This document shows positions 22,931 to 33,799 of a stretch of DNA of 64,000 nucleotides, piece after piece. Positions within the stretch are counted from its first letter, which is position 1, and every line of letters begins with the position of its first letter. The notes beneath the pieces are model-generated. The model was not told where the DNA came from and did no database searches. It saw only the letters and a program-made list of their open reading frames with translations. Location of the stretch: NCBI GenBank assembly GCA_037447655.1, contig JBBHKE010001093.1, positions 1-64,000 on the forward strand, in the 5' to 3' direction. The position numbers were made by a program, and so were the translations under genes. The DNA is from Zygnema cylindricum. Taxonomy: Eukaryota; Streptophyta; Zygnematophyceae; Zygnematales; Zygnemataceae.

Positions 22931-23020
22931 CATTGGCACAGTTATAAAACCATGTTCGAAAATCTTCGACACAATGCAAAGTAAGTTCACTAAGTTACAA
23001 TCACATAGGGACACACCCTA

Positions 23021-26000
23021 ACAATGAGATTTGGAAGAAAGGTCCATGGGGCCAAAAAAAATAGTGTTGCATATTCTACCGACAACGATGTTATCTGATA
23101 TACTGATAGTGCAATATTTAACTTCACAAGAGATTTTAAAACATTGTTCAACACACAACATCGCGATTTTTGGTATTCAACAAAGAGGTGAAAAATGCGC
23201 CATATGATATTATATTAACAACAAATTTGACAACATACCTAAATTAAGCTTAATTCATGTGCAATGGCGTAACATTTTTTTTTTATACTTTTGCCTTTAT
23301 CGTAACTCAATAGATTTAAAAAAAAAAAAAAACTAGCACGGGTAGTGGTAAATGAGGCCAAGACGGAATATTGTCAATGATTATATTTGTCTATATCCAC
23401 AAAATCATAATAATTCAATTTGTGTAAATACATAAAACTGTAAAGAGTTTTGAATAAAAAAACGTGAAAACCTGACTTAAATCATATTTGTTTTTAAGAA
23501 ATTAACGAATTTGATAAAATACTAACTTAGATATGTAATTTACAATTGACATGACTATGGTCACAAGCTAAAGTTGGACAAAGAACTTGACGAGTTTGTG
23601 CACATTAAGGTGAAATTAGCGAATGACATTGAGTGTATATTTCTTTTAGCGATATAGAGGTCTACTCAAACACGACGACTATATTTATTTCTGATTTAAA
23701 TTTAGTACGGGTAGATTTCGGTTGCCAAGGGCATACATTGGTTATATATTCTTTAAACACCTACGTAGGGAAGAGGTAGTTATAAACATACCTTTAGTAG
23801 CGTAATGTTATGCACGGGTTGGCCTTACATATTGTTTTATGTGTTGATTGGTGGGGCATGGTTGGACCTAAAATCAATATCTACTAGGGTGTTAGCGTGC
23901 GAGTGTTAAAGTGGGGCTTCATATAGCATCGTGTGAGTAAGGGAGGTGACGCAAAAAAGATGTCAATGGACACACCCTAAGATTTGCTCGACGGTAGACC
24001 AGATTGAGGGGTATCGAAATTAAATTGGCCAACAAGGCTAAAAAGAAAAAATATCGAAGATGCGGACGTGATTTTATTTGATTTTTTCACGCATAAGAAC
24101 TACGAGTCTCATAGCACAAGATCGTTTAAAACGGATGTGATAACAATTTCAAATATACAGGTACACAATTACCAAATTGGTGAAACACTCGCAAGCGATC
24201 GATTAAGATAGAAGAGACGGTCCACATAAATAAGGTTGCCATTTAATTAACAAGGACAAGAAGCGAGGATTTTACTACTCATCCCCAAGGTCTGGTTGTG
24301 GTTGAAGTGGAGATTCGTGTCTTTTAACTATAAGCTCTCAAGGCCACAACTCTATCTCTAGGGTTTAAAATAGTACTTAAGGATTGGCTTTTTCCAATAA
24401 ATAATTAAAATGGCAAAAAATGCTTCAATTTGGAGAAGAATCAAGCCAATTATATTTTCCAACAAAACTAATATGCTTTCCCTCAGTACCATCGATGTAG
24501 AAAATTGTTTTGCGAGGAGTTATGAGACCAAATCTCCCTATGGGCCCGAAAGGCGAATAAAAGGGAAAGCGCCACCTTCATGGAGAATTATTCCATATCT
24601 TCAAGACCACGGTTGTATTTTTATCCTCTACACACCTCGTAATGGTAAGGCTCGCAATGGGCATGAAAGGCTCTTGTTGTTGGACGCTCTCTTTTAGAAG
24701 CTTGTAGTCAAAACGCTTATCATGACTTTATGAAATAAGTAAAAAGCGAACCATCTACCAATCTTGTACATAGGTAAACTTGTAAATTATAACGAAATAT
24801 ATTTTTTTCTACAAAAGGTATAATGATGTGCCTATGTTAGCTTTTAAAGTGGTGACTTGGACTAGTGGCCACTAATATTTCTGCTTGATTATCACACCAC
24901 ACAACTTACCCTCTTTTATGCGTAAAACCACGATTCACGCAAAAAGGTTTTTACCCATGCTGACTTTTTGACAACAACGTCAACAACTATATACTTTGTG
25001 AATTGAGGCGTTGCTTTTTTTAGTTCGTTGGCCCAACAACGTGTGTATAGTCGTACTTGTACACTATATTCAATTGGTATGTTTCATCCAAAGATCTATT
25101 TGTAATTAAGATCACTCATTGATCTTTCCGTTTTTGGTTTTGCAAGTTTTCGTTAACGAATCGAATAACGGTTGTTATATTCGGTATAGGACACTTCACA
25201 TATTAAACAAGATGTCTACAACGGGTTTCTATCGTAAACACTTTCTCTTCTTCTTATTATTTACTATTGCTCCAAACTAATTGTCTATTTTTCTATTTTT
25301 TGCATAGATTACATAGGTTTTGTGTATATCGTAGCAGTTGTCCTAGTAAAAAATGTCCATAATGTTTACAATCGCCTCATTTTGAGTAAATTAAATGAGT
25401 ATTTACTTCTTAACACGTTATATTTGATTACTTAAATGTTGTTAGTCTCTCTTAAGATTTTTATCCAAAATTTGGAGTTTAGAGCATTCGAAACTCATGT
25501 AACAACATATTAGTTAGAAAGCATGGTAAGTAAGCATTAGCTTTTTTTTATCTTAAAATATAATGAGACTGTGATAAGATATATATATAGTGAATCACCT
25601 TCTCCTCTTAGAGAAAGGCGACAAAATCGCAATTCCAACCAGAGTAAGCATTTAACGTAAATTTTGAATTGGATGATTTTTGCAATAAATTTAAAACAAA
25701 ATTGTCGTTAATAAAAACCGAATATATGTTATACCATATTGAATTAGGGTAAAAGTTGAGAGGGCTAGAGATTGATTTGCGTTATGCGGGGCAAAACAAT
25801 TTTATTTTTAAAGGCCGATTAGTAAATGTGAATGTTTTTATAGAGTAAGTGGTTGAGAATGGATGTTGTAAAGGGATTTGACGAAATTTGGAAAAACGTT
25901 TTACACACTTCTTGTGATTGATTGCGCTCAATGACAAAATGAAACAACTAGCGGATTGATGATATATTTTTTTGTTGCATGTGCCTCTTTTACCATGCAA

Positions 26001-26294
26001 TCTTCTCTTGATATCTCTTAATATTTCGTGATTTCAAAACATTTTGGTTGAAAACGAACATGCTGCCTTGTGCGACTACATATAGTCCAACTGCGTTCTG
26101 GTAGTCTAAGATTTTTTTCATATCAACAAATTAAATATGATATATTATGGCTCACCTTGGCCTTATTTACTTCTCTATACTTCAGGAGCTTGAGCCGTCT
26201 CTGATGCCAAATGTAAGGTGCCATTCACACGTCAAAGTTAGTATACATAAAGTGGTTGACTTTTATTTCCAGCAGTAAAACTTGGCAAATACAG
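23021..26294. other. Long AT-rich intergenic stretch
   Basis: No supported gene over about 3.3 kb, apart from the unidentified frame at 24410-24697 listed separately. A second GGACACACCCTAAG motif lies near 23968-23981. Poly-A/T runs occur near 23277-23284 and 23317-23332. It has the look of old, decayed repeats. Confidence 0.45.
24410..24697 (+). CDS. Unidentified 95-residue open frame
   Basis: I do not recognise this frame. It encodes a basic, mixed-composition peptide (begins MAKNASIWRRIKPIIFSNK) with a tryptophan-containing start and KGKAPPSWRIIPYLQDHG in the middle; there is no signal peptide, membrane segment or known motif. The composition is less T-biased than neighbouring frames, which is the only argument for coding. 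It lies alone in AT-rich DNA and could be a fragment of an old element. Confidence 0.15.
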   Translation: MAKNASIWRRIKPIIFSNKTNMLSLSTIDVENCFARSYETKSPYGPERRIKGKAPPSWRIIPYLQDHGCIFILYTPRNGKARNGHERLLLLDALF

Positions 26295-26809
26295 TACACC
26301 GCGAATCGTAATTAGAGTAAAAAAATAATTAAAGTAAAAAAACGAACAAATAATAATTAGAGGTATTAACTCTATTTTGGGCAATCAACCCTTTTCAGAA
26401 AAAAAATACTCTAATTTATCAATAACTCTAATTTGGGCGTAAATTTGGGCGTTGAATATATCTATTGTAAATTAGGTAGACGTACAGAATCTGAGAAAAC
26501 GTACAGTTTCACGTCATTATGACGCTTGCACTAAATGGCTTGTTAAAACGCAACTGCATGATAACGGCATGTATTAAATCATTATTTGTACTTTTTTACT
26601 TAATAAAGTACAACTTTGCACGGTCAGACACCGACCGTACGCCACACTATTTAAAATGGCACTGTATTAGAGTTACTAACGCGCATTCAAAAAGTACCTT
26701 AAATAATGTATGGAATAATCTAGTTTAATGTACTCTATTTATGATGATAGAGTCCAAATTTGGGGTGACGGAATTAGCGCATATAACTCTAATTACGATT
26801 CACGGTGTA
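26295..26809. repeat. TIR element, family F2 (copy, 515 bp)
   Basis: Inverted ends TACACCGCGAATCGTAATTA and TAATTACGATTCACGGTGTA, TA at each edge. Next to the left end is GAGTAAAAAAATAATTAAAGTA, next to the right one GGGTGACGGAATTAGCG. The interior contains GCACGGTCAGACACCGACCG (about 26617-26636), related to sequence at 21601 and 38407. No open frame of a transposase. Confidence 0.75.
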
Positions 26810-27154
26810 GTTTCCCTCAGATCCGTTAGAACAAATCAACTCCGAACGACCAAGACCCAACTTACATTTGACTTTCGGAAAATCCGCAGATTCGAACTCG
26901 GAGTCTGGTCCTGAAGCCTTGACTGACGTAAGACGCGACAAAACGCTATGTCTCGTCAAACGAAGTGTGGAAAACTGGCCGTTCAAACTACGTGTCACAA
27001 ACAGAGTGGACGATAAGTTCATAACGGTACACGACGTAACTTAAGGGCCATCCGCGAACACAAAAGTCGTTCAACAATTCAACTTTAATTGAATTATTGA
27101 ACGAACGTGTTCTCAACGTCCTCTATAAAATTTTATATGTGAACTACAGTACAG

Positions 27155-27709
27155 TACACCGTCAATCGCTATTAGAGTAAAGGAATAAATAGCGTAAAAA
27201 AACAATATTGTTATTAACACTAATCGGGATTTTTTTTTTTTTAAATATATATATATATATATATATATACTAATTAATCCCTAAGTGTAATTTGGGTTGT
27301 CCTGAATAATAAAGGCCCGCATTTTTTATGTCTACATAAAAATGTGTACCCGTACAAAATCTGACAATTCATACGCCGTGGCGCTGTTCACACAGTCGAC
27401 GGACGAACATTTGAGAACTTTATTTTTGTTGACGAGTTTGCGTCTCTTTCTTCCAGTGCACATTCGCATGTGTGCGCAATAATGTTAAGTGTCTTTTTAT
27501 GCATTTGTAATTCAAAAAGTTTCGTACGGAGATACCCTGTCCATACGTCACACTATTTCTATCGCAGTGTACTTCTATTATTAACCCTAACTGGAGAAAA
27601 ACCCTAATTAGAATACTGGAAAAAATAGAATTATAGATTGTATATCAGGTTTTTTTTTTTTAATGGCACCGAATTAGCGTTATTTACTCTAATAGCGATT
27701 AGCGGTGTA
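27155..27709. repeat. TIR element, family F2 (copy, 555 bp)
   Basis: Ends TACACCGTCAATCGCTATTA and CTAATAGCGATTAGCGGTGTA are inverted copies. Interior 27400-27600 (GACGAGTTTGCGTCTCTTTC, GTGTGCGCAATAATGTTAAG) is shared with 57700-57870. Only three bases (CTG) separate its right edge from the next TIR element at 27713. It contains the AT microsatellite at 27240-27270. Confidence 0.75.
27240..27270. repeat. (AT)n microsatellite
   Basis: About twelve uninterrupted AT dinucleotides inside the F2 element 27155-27709. Likely length-variable between individuals. Confidence 0.9.
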
Positions 27710-27912
27710 CTGTACACCGCCAATCGCTATTAGTTAACTAATATTATAAAATATTAAAACTAATATTAAAATTAACTATTTTTAGTTTTGTGGTCTTAGG
27801 CCAACCAAACATTAAGTCTAATTAACACACGCTACACTAATTTATCTACACGATCCCATAATCTAGCCATTATTGTCCGTGTTATAGTTCGTGTTCACGT
27901 AGTCGATGTTTT

Positions 27913-28448
27913 AAGCTGCAATCTTATTTTCTGGCAACTGTTGCTGCTGCAATGATCCACTCTTATATTTGTTAACTAGTGATATCCAAATCTGAGATGA
28001 AGATTTGACATGCATAAGAGGAATGGCAATGCCCTTTGCTACACTTTTAAGAATTAAGAGCTTAGCAACCTTGTCTTTGTAGTTCCACTTTTCAGACTCT
28101 GATCTTTCGGTCTGAACCCTTGTCGTTGTTGCTGGTGGTGCTGCTGCCGGTATCGCCTTCGGCAATGGTGTTACTTGAGTTGCAACTCCTTCCTTTTCTC
28201 CTTCCATGACAATCTCTTCTCCTTCCTCATCTTCATCCTCGGTGATGGTGGCAGCTGTTCTACCAACTGTAGAGGCGGAGGTGCCAGAAAAACGTGTCCC
28301 TCCAAACCCAGGTGGAGGTGGGCATCGAATTTGTCCAGACACTATGCCCCATAAATGCTTCTCAAATAGTTCTCCCTCCATCATCATTTCCCAATAAAGA
28401 AAGTCTGATCCATCAAATATGGGCACCCTAGAGGGTGGGCCCATAACC
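27913..28448 (-). pseudogene. Truncated second copy of copia-2 gag
   Basis: Covers the primer site and the first ~178 codons of gag, then stops abruptly at the junction with element R. Compared with the intact copy it has two base substitutions (near 27928 and 28382). In the adjoining LTR a 10-bp duplication (GAAATTCTGT) puts the LTR start codon out of frame with gag, so initiation would have to use another ATG. It can only be a non-functional fragment, or an N-terminal gag peptide if transcribed. Confidence 0.85.
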
Positions 28449-29349
28449 TGAAATTCTGTGAAATTCTGTGGTCTCCATTGACCCACAGAATGAGCAGCCT
28501 ATGTAAAGCCTCTAGGATAATATTTGCCCTTTCTACTTTCCCGCTGAATAAGCGCCACCCAGGCACACAAATATTCTGACCACTCTCACCCTTGTGAGGA
28601 CAAGACTCCCCTGAGTCAAACGCAAAAAGAATCACTGAATTTGCTCACCCGAGCAGTAAGTTATGGCTGGTCAAAGATGACCTTTATAGTTACAAGCTCT
28701 CTTAGAGAGAGAGGTACCTAAATATTACTAAGTCTCGGTCTGCCTACTCACGACTACCTACTATTAAACCCTAGTCCAATAGGAACACTATAAAGTACAA
28801 GAAGGTACAATGGGCGATGTACTTATTGTACAACTATTGTACGACAAGGTCTACAAGGTGACACCTGTCATATCGGAAGCCATGGTTCCTCCTCCCATCT
28901 TCTCCGGTATCAAATAATGTGGCGCCACGTGGCACCGCGTGACGCTATATCCGTATGCCGCCGAAAAGCTCACTTCGCGTGGCGGCTATAATGCCGGCCG
29001 TCCGATCAAAACATATTTTACACGGTTCAGATTCGCGTACATGCAGAAATTGCTCATTTTGGTTAGTCTGCTGTTAATTAGCTGTTTCGTTAATATTTAT
29101 ATATTTATGAAACCCGTCACGTATATCGTTTCGTAACGCCTTAATGGTTAAGGCGTTAGGTTACAAAGAATATAGAGGTCACAGGTTCAAATCTAGTACT
29201 AGGCACTATTTTAGCCAAAATACCCTTAACTGCAAAAACTGCCACTTTCTAAATATGGCGGCAGCCATGGCGCGCCTTTGATCCTCACTCTCTTTCTATA
29301 AAACAAAACTAAAATAGGGAAGTAAACTATTAATTACCTCTTTTCAACA
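28449..29349 (-). repeat. copia-2 LTR A (3' LTR, shared with the truncated copy)
   Basis: 901 bp: the 891 bp of LTR B plus the 10-bp duplication near its U5 end. Minus-strand start TGTTGAAAAGAGGTAATTAA, end CAGAATTTCA. About 700 bp on the U5 side are identical to LTR B, while all eight substitutions fall in the 230 bp on the U3 side (29120-29330). It contains the TATA box at 28681-28688 and the tRNA-like segment at 29131-29206. Confidence 0.9.
29131..29206 (+). other. tRNA-like segment in LTR A
   Basis: Reads CCTTAATGGTTAAGGCGTTA (D-arm/A-box-like) then, about 34 bases later, GGTTCAAATCTAGTACTAGG (T-arm/B-box-like), antisense to copia-2. The A-box part resembles the D arm of plant tRNA-Ser genes (GTGGTTAAGGCG). 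The acceptor stem is not convincing, so it is a degenerate or truncated tRNA-related segment, not a functional tRNA gene. Confidence 0.5.
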
Positions 29350-29361
29350 CTCCCCTTAATT
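29350..29361 (-). other. Polypurine tract of copia-2
   Basis: Minus-strand AATTAAGGGGAG abuts the TG of the 3' LTR and follows the gag-pol stop codon at once. Confidence 0.85.
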
Positions 29362-29362
29362 C

Positions 29363-32300
29363 CTAGTCACTTTTCAATTTTAATCCACAGTTTTCTCTGC
29401 AATAAATCAACTTAGGGGAAGGCACTGCTTTTGTCATCATGTCTGCAATCATTTCTCTATCAGTTTTATGAACCAGTTTAATAATTTTATTTTCTACCTT
29501 CTCTCTGACAAAGCTTAGTCTAATATCCATATGCTTAGCTTTGAAGTGATGTTTCGGATTAGCTGCAATCGAGATAGCAGCTTGATTATCACAAAAAACA
29601 TTTTGAGTTCCAGACTTCATGAACCCAAGTTCTTCAAGAAGAGATTTAACCCACATTAATTCTTTGGTGGCAGCACAGGAAGCCATGTATTCAGCCTCCA
29701 TAGTGGACTGAGCAACTACTTTTTGTTGCTTGCTACTCCAACAACATGCACCGGATCCAATTTGCAACACATATCCAGTCGTACACCTCCTTAAAGGCAC
29801 ATCTCCATAACTAGCATCACTCCAAGTGGTGATGTCAGTGTGCTCCCCTCCCAAATGCAACCATAATTCCCTTGTCCCCACCAGATACCTCATCACTCTT
29901 TTGGCAGCCTCCCAATCTCTCTTTCTTGGTTCATTTAGATTTCTACTAAGGACACCTACAGCTGCAGCTATATCCGGACGGGTACAGTTCATAAAATAAA
30001 TTAAACTGCCTACAATCTGCCGATAAGGGATATTTTCCATAAATTTTCTTTCTATCTCGTCCATCTCATCATTAATGATGAATATTCCTCCTTCTTCACT
30101 CCCCTCACTCACTTTCTTCAAATCCATGGGAGTAGTACATCCGTTTGCTTTCTCCATTTGAAATTTTTCTAGCATATTACCGATTGCTTCTTTTTGAGTG
30201 AGTCTTATAATTCTATTCCCTCTATCTCTCTCCATCTGAATTCCCAAAATGTACTTTGCTTCGCCAAGATCTTTCATATCAAAACTGCTTCTAAGATCCC
30301 GTTTTAGTTTGTTAATTTTATCTAAGGACTTGCTTAAGACCAACAAATCATCCACATAAATAACAATAAATATCACTCCATTCTCATCTTCAAATAAATA
30401 TATAGAGTGATCTGAACTAATTCTGATATACCCCAAACCGGTCAGAAATTCGTCGAGCTTTATATTCCACTGTCGCGGGGCTTGCTTAAGCCCATAGAGT
30501 GATTTTATCAGTTTGCAAACTTTGTTTTCTTCCCCACTTTCCACGAATCCTTCCGGTTGCCTCATGTAAATTTCTTCTTCCAACTCTCCGTGCAAAAAGG
30601 CAGTTTTAATATCCATCTGGTGGATTTCCATATCCTCCGCTGCGGCTATACTTAAAAGGATTCTAACAGAAGGAAATCTGACTACAGGTGCAAAGGTTTC
30701 TTCGTAGTCTATCCCCTCTTTCTGTGTATAACCTTTTGCAACTAACCTAGCTTTGTACCTCTCAATGGTATTATCCGGGTTTAATTTAAGTTTAAACACC
30801 CACTTACATCCGATCGGTTTTCGGTCCGGTGGACAATCTACCAACTCCCATGTATTGGCTTCCATAATAGAGGCCATTTCTTCATTTATAGCTGTGATCC
30901 ACCGGCTACTTTCTGGAGTGTTTATAGCCTCTAAGTATGTTTGAGGTTCATCTGGGTGAGACATCTTTGTGAGTTGGTTATTTGCTTGTCTTTCTTGAAG
31001 TCGTTTACTACTTCTTCTTCCCCCTTCAAAATCGGACGCCGGTATGGAAGGCATCCTTGGGTTTCTTTTTGGGAGATTTTCAGCTCCCCTATCTTCCAAT
31101 TCTGGTGTCTCATCAAGTTCCTCATCGGTTTCCACTTCGTATTGTGGCGTTGCCTCGGATGTTGTCCTTTCCTCCTTCTCCTTTGGTAGATCTGCAGATT
31201 TTTCATTTTCTCCCTCTTCCTTCTCTTCATTTTCAAAGTCAAAGTCAGAAAACTGATCCGTTTCAAATCTGATTTTGACTTCCTTATTATATTTGAATGG
31301 ATCAATGGACTTCTCTTCATTCATCACCACTATGTGTTTTACCAAAATTATATCTCTCTTTTTCAAGTCATACACTCGGTATCCTTTTGTGCTCTCATCA
31401 TATCCTACAAGATATCCTGGTTTCCCTCTTCCCTCTAACTTCCATTTAGTCTTATCGGAATCCAAACTGTAGACTTGACTTCCGAACACTCTCAAACTAG
31501 ACAAATCAGGCTTTCTTCCTGTCCACCTCTCATACGGAGTTTCCTCCTTATTTGCTGAAGTTAGGACTCTATTTTTGATGAAATTAGCATAGTTCATAGA
31601 CTCAGCCCAAAACTGCAGCCCTATCCTCTTATCACTTAACATACTTCTGGACATATCTCCTAAAGTTCTATTCACTCTTTCTGCTACTCCATTTTGTTCC
31701 GGATTATAGGGAACAGTTTTCTCATGATGAATTCCTTCTTCTTTAAGATATTCTTCAAAATCCCTTGAGGTGTATTCTTTCCCATTATCACTTCTTATCT
31801 CTTTTATTGAGGTTTCATGTAGCTTTTCACTCCATACTTTATACTCTTTGAAACATCTTAATACCTCTGACTTATGTCTAAGAAAGTATACCTTCGTGTA
31901 TCTAGACCAATCATCTGTGATAGTTAACATCCATCTTTTCCCCCCATGTGAGGCATACCTAGCAGGTCCCCAAACATCAGTGTGAACTAGATCTAATACT
32001 TTCTCTCTCCTAAATGTGGTTGCCTTTGGAAATGGAAGTCTATGAATCTTCCCTTGGGCACATCCACTACAATCATCAAAGGTCTCATCATCTTCAAAAG
32101 TAATACCCTCCACTATTCCATTTTTCTTCATTTTCTTTAATCTATCTAGATGCACATGCCCCAACCTTTTATGCCAAAGCATCATCTCACTTGCACACGA
32201 GTAGAGAACACTCTTTTCATTGCAAAGTACAATTCTGAACATTCCTTGACTGCCCTTCTCAGCTATGAAATAAACCTCATTATCAAAGCTTGCTGTGAAG

Positions 32301-33799
32301 ATTCCTTTCCTAGTTCCTGTTTCAAACTCCTTTTCATCCAGGACAGCTGTTGAGACTAGGTTCTTGCTAAGTTGTGGAATGTAAAGAACGTCTGAGAGTG
32401 TTACAATTGAGGCCTTTCCATCAACTAGAACCTTCAAGTCAACAGTTCCAACAAGACTTGTGGTTTCTACTCTACCATCTCCGTACTCTATCTCAACAGT
32501 TGGGATCTTTCTCAGTTTAGTGAACCACCGCTTATCTTTGCACATATGCATTGAAGCCCCTGAGTCTATGATCCACCCATCCTCGGGTGGATCCCTCTTA
32601 CCTCCGAAAGCACACTTTTGTCTCCGTGGAATGTCGACATGCTTTTCAGTGTTTTTCGGATTAAGGAGAAGCTCCTCAAGCACCTCTTCAGGTTCAGTTT
32701 TTTCTTCCACTTCCTCATCAAGAACTTGAGTCAGGAAAGCCTTTTTCTTTCCTCCGTCCTTTGAGGTTCCTTGACCATCTTTCAGTCGAAGATCTGCAAG
32801 TCTGACACAATCTGCCATATAGTGTCCCGGTTTCTTGCAAAAGTGACATAATCCTCCTCGAGAAGTTCCTCTCCCCTGTCTATCAAATCTGCCACCTCCT
32901 TGTCCTCTTCCACCAAAGTTTCGATAAGGATCTTTCCCTCTCTCCTCATCACGCTTCCGCCAATCAGCTCCTGCAGACAATGCTTGAACACTTGGACTCC
33001 CTCTCCTAAGCTCTATGGTGCTTTCTTTCACTAAAATCATTCCCACAGTGTCATCCCAATTCCAATTGCTATCTCCTATGTCCTGCAATCGGTTAATGAT
33101 ATTCTCATACTCTTCAGGTAGTTTCATCATTAATGTGTTCACTCTTTGTCTCTCAGACCATGAGTTACCTGCACTCTCTAACTCTCCAAACAATGCTCCT
33201 AAATCATTGCAATAATTATCCATACTTCCTCCCTTATAAGTATAAGCTGCAATCTTATTTTCTGCCAACTGTTGCTGCTGCAATGATCCACTCTTATATT
33301 TGTTAACTAGTGATATCCAAATCTGAGATGAAGATTTGACATGCATAAGAGGAATGGCAATGCCCTTTGCTACACTTTTAAGAATTAAGAGCTTAGCAAC
33401 CTTGTCTTTGTAGTTCCACTTTTCAGACTCTGATCTTTCGGTCTGAACCCTTGTCGTTGTTGCTGGTGGTGCTGCTGCCGGTATCGCCTTCGGCAATGGT
33501 GTTACTTGAGTTGCAACTCCTTCCTTTTCTCCTTCCATGACAATCTCTTCTCCTTCCTCATCTTCATCCTCGGTGATGGTGGCAGCTGTTCTACCAACTG
33601 TAGAGGCGGAGGTGCCAGAAAAACGTGTCCCTCCAAACCCAGGTGGAGGTGGGCATCGAATTTGTCCAGACACTATGCCCCATAAATGCTTCTCAAATAG
33701 TTCTCCCTCCATCTTCATTTCCCAATAAAGAAAGTCTGATCCATCAAATATGGGCACCCTAGAGGGTGGGCCCATAACCTGAAATTCTGTGGTCTCCAT
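29363..33799 (-). CDS. copia-2 gag-pol polyprotein, intact (1478 aa)
   Basis: Complete Ty1/copia polyprotein: gag builds the particle, protease cuts it, RT/RNase H copy the RNA and integrase inserts the DNA. Domains by residue: gag 1-300; CCHC knuckle CHFCKKPGHYMADC near 315; protease DSGASMHMC near 410; integrase HKRLGHVH and CSGC near 545-585, catalytic Asp in HTDVWGPA near 605, Asp in SDNGKEY near 672, Glu in PEQNGVAERVNR near 705; RT with YVDDLL near 1150; RNase H with DASYGD near 1325 and ADMMTK at the end. No stop or frameshift. The chosen start lies inside the LTR, 20 nt before its end; the ATG inside the primer site (MGPPSR) is an alternative start eight codons on. All catalytic residues that I can check are present. 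Confidence 0.95.
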   Translation of the reverse strand: METTEFQVMGPPSRVPIFDGSDFLYWEMKMEGELFEKHLWGIVSGQIRCPPPPGFGGTRFSGTSASTVGRTAATITEDEDEEGEEIVMEGEKEGVATQVTPLPKAIPAAAPPATTTRVQTERSESEKWNYKDKVAKLLILKSVAKGIAIPLMHVKSSSQIWISLVNKYKSGSLQQQQLAENKIAAYTYKGGSMDNYCNDLGALFGELESAGNSWSERQRVNTLMMKLPEEYENIINRLQDIGDSNWNWDDTVGMILVKESTIELRRGSPSVQALSAGADWRKRDEERGKDPYRNFGGRGQGGGRFDRQGRGTSRGGLCHFCKKPGHYMADCVRLADLRLKDGQGTSKDGGKKKAFLTQVLDEEVEEKTEPEEVLEELLLNPKNTEKHVDIPRRQKCAFGGKRDPPEDGWIIDSGASMHMCKDKRWFTKLRKIPTVEIEYGDGRVETTSLVGTVDLKVLVDGKASIVTLSDVLYIPQLSKNLVSTAVLDEKEFETGTRKGIFTASFDNEVYFIAEKGSQGMFRIVLCNEKSVLYSCASEMMLWHKRLGHVHLDRLKKMKKNGIVEGITFEDDETFDDCSGCAQGKIHRLPFPKATTFRREKVLDLVHTDVWGPARYASHGGKRWMLTITDDWSRYTKVYFLRHKSEVLRCFKEYKVWSEKLHETSIKEIRSDNGKEYTSRDFEEYLKEEGIHHEKTVPYNPEQNGVAERVNRTLGDMSRSMLSDKRIGLQFWAESMNYANFIKNRVLTSANKEETPYERWTGRKPDLSSLRVFGSQVYSLDSDKTKWKLEGRGKPGYLVGYDESTKGYRVYDLKKRDIILVKHIVVMNEEKSIDPFKYNKEVKIRFETDQFSDFDFENEEKEEGENEKSADLPKEKEERTTSEATPQYEVETDEELDETPELEDRGAENLPKRNPRMPSIPASDFEGGRRSSKRLQERQANNQLTKMSHPDEPQTYLEAINTPESSRWITAINEEMASIMEANTWELVDCPPDRKPIGCKWVFKLKLNPDNTIERYKARLVAKGYTQKEGIDYEETFAPVVRFPSVRILLSIAAAEDMEIHQMDIKTAFLHGELEEEIYMRQPEGFVESGEENKVCKLIKSLYGLKQAPRQWNIKLDEFLTGLGYIRISSDHSIYLFEDENGVIFIVIYVDDLLVLSKSLDKINKLKRDLRSSFDMKDLGEAKYILGIQMERDRGNRIIRLTQKEAIGNMLEKFQMEKANGCTTPMDLKKVSEGSEEGGIFIINDEMDEIERKFMENIPYRQIVGSLIYFMNCTRPDIAAAVGVLSRNLNEPRKRDWEAAKRVMRYLVGTRELWLHLGGEHTDITTWSDASYGDVPLRRCTTGYVLQIGSGACCWSSKQQKVVAQSTMEAEYMASCAATKELMWVKSLLEELGFMKSGTQNVFCDNQAAISIAANPKHHFKAKHMDIRLSFVREKVENKIIKLVHKTDREMIADMMTKAVPSPKLIYCRENCGLKLKSD
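33765..33779 (-). other. Primer-binding site of copia-2
   Basis: Directly adjacent to LTR B. Minus-strand GGTTATGGGCCCACC is a perfect complement of the anticodon-arm segment of plant initiator tRNA-Met as I recall it. It is translated within gag as V-M-G-P-P. Confidence 0.85.

Noticed and set aside
29131-29206. Functional tRNA gene
   Set aside because: A and B boxes are plausible, but no complete acceptor stem or anticodon arm can be drawn, and the segment lies in an LTR that recurs with it.
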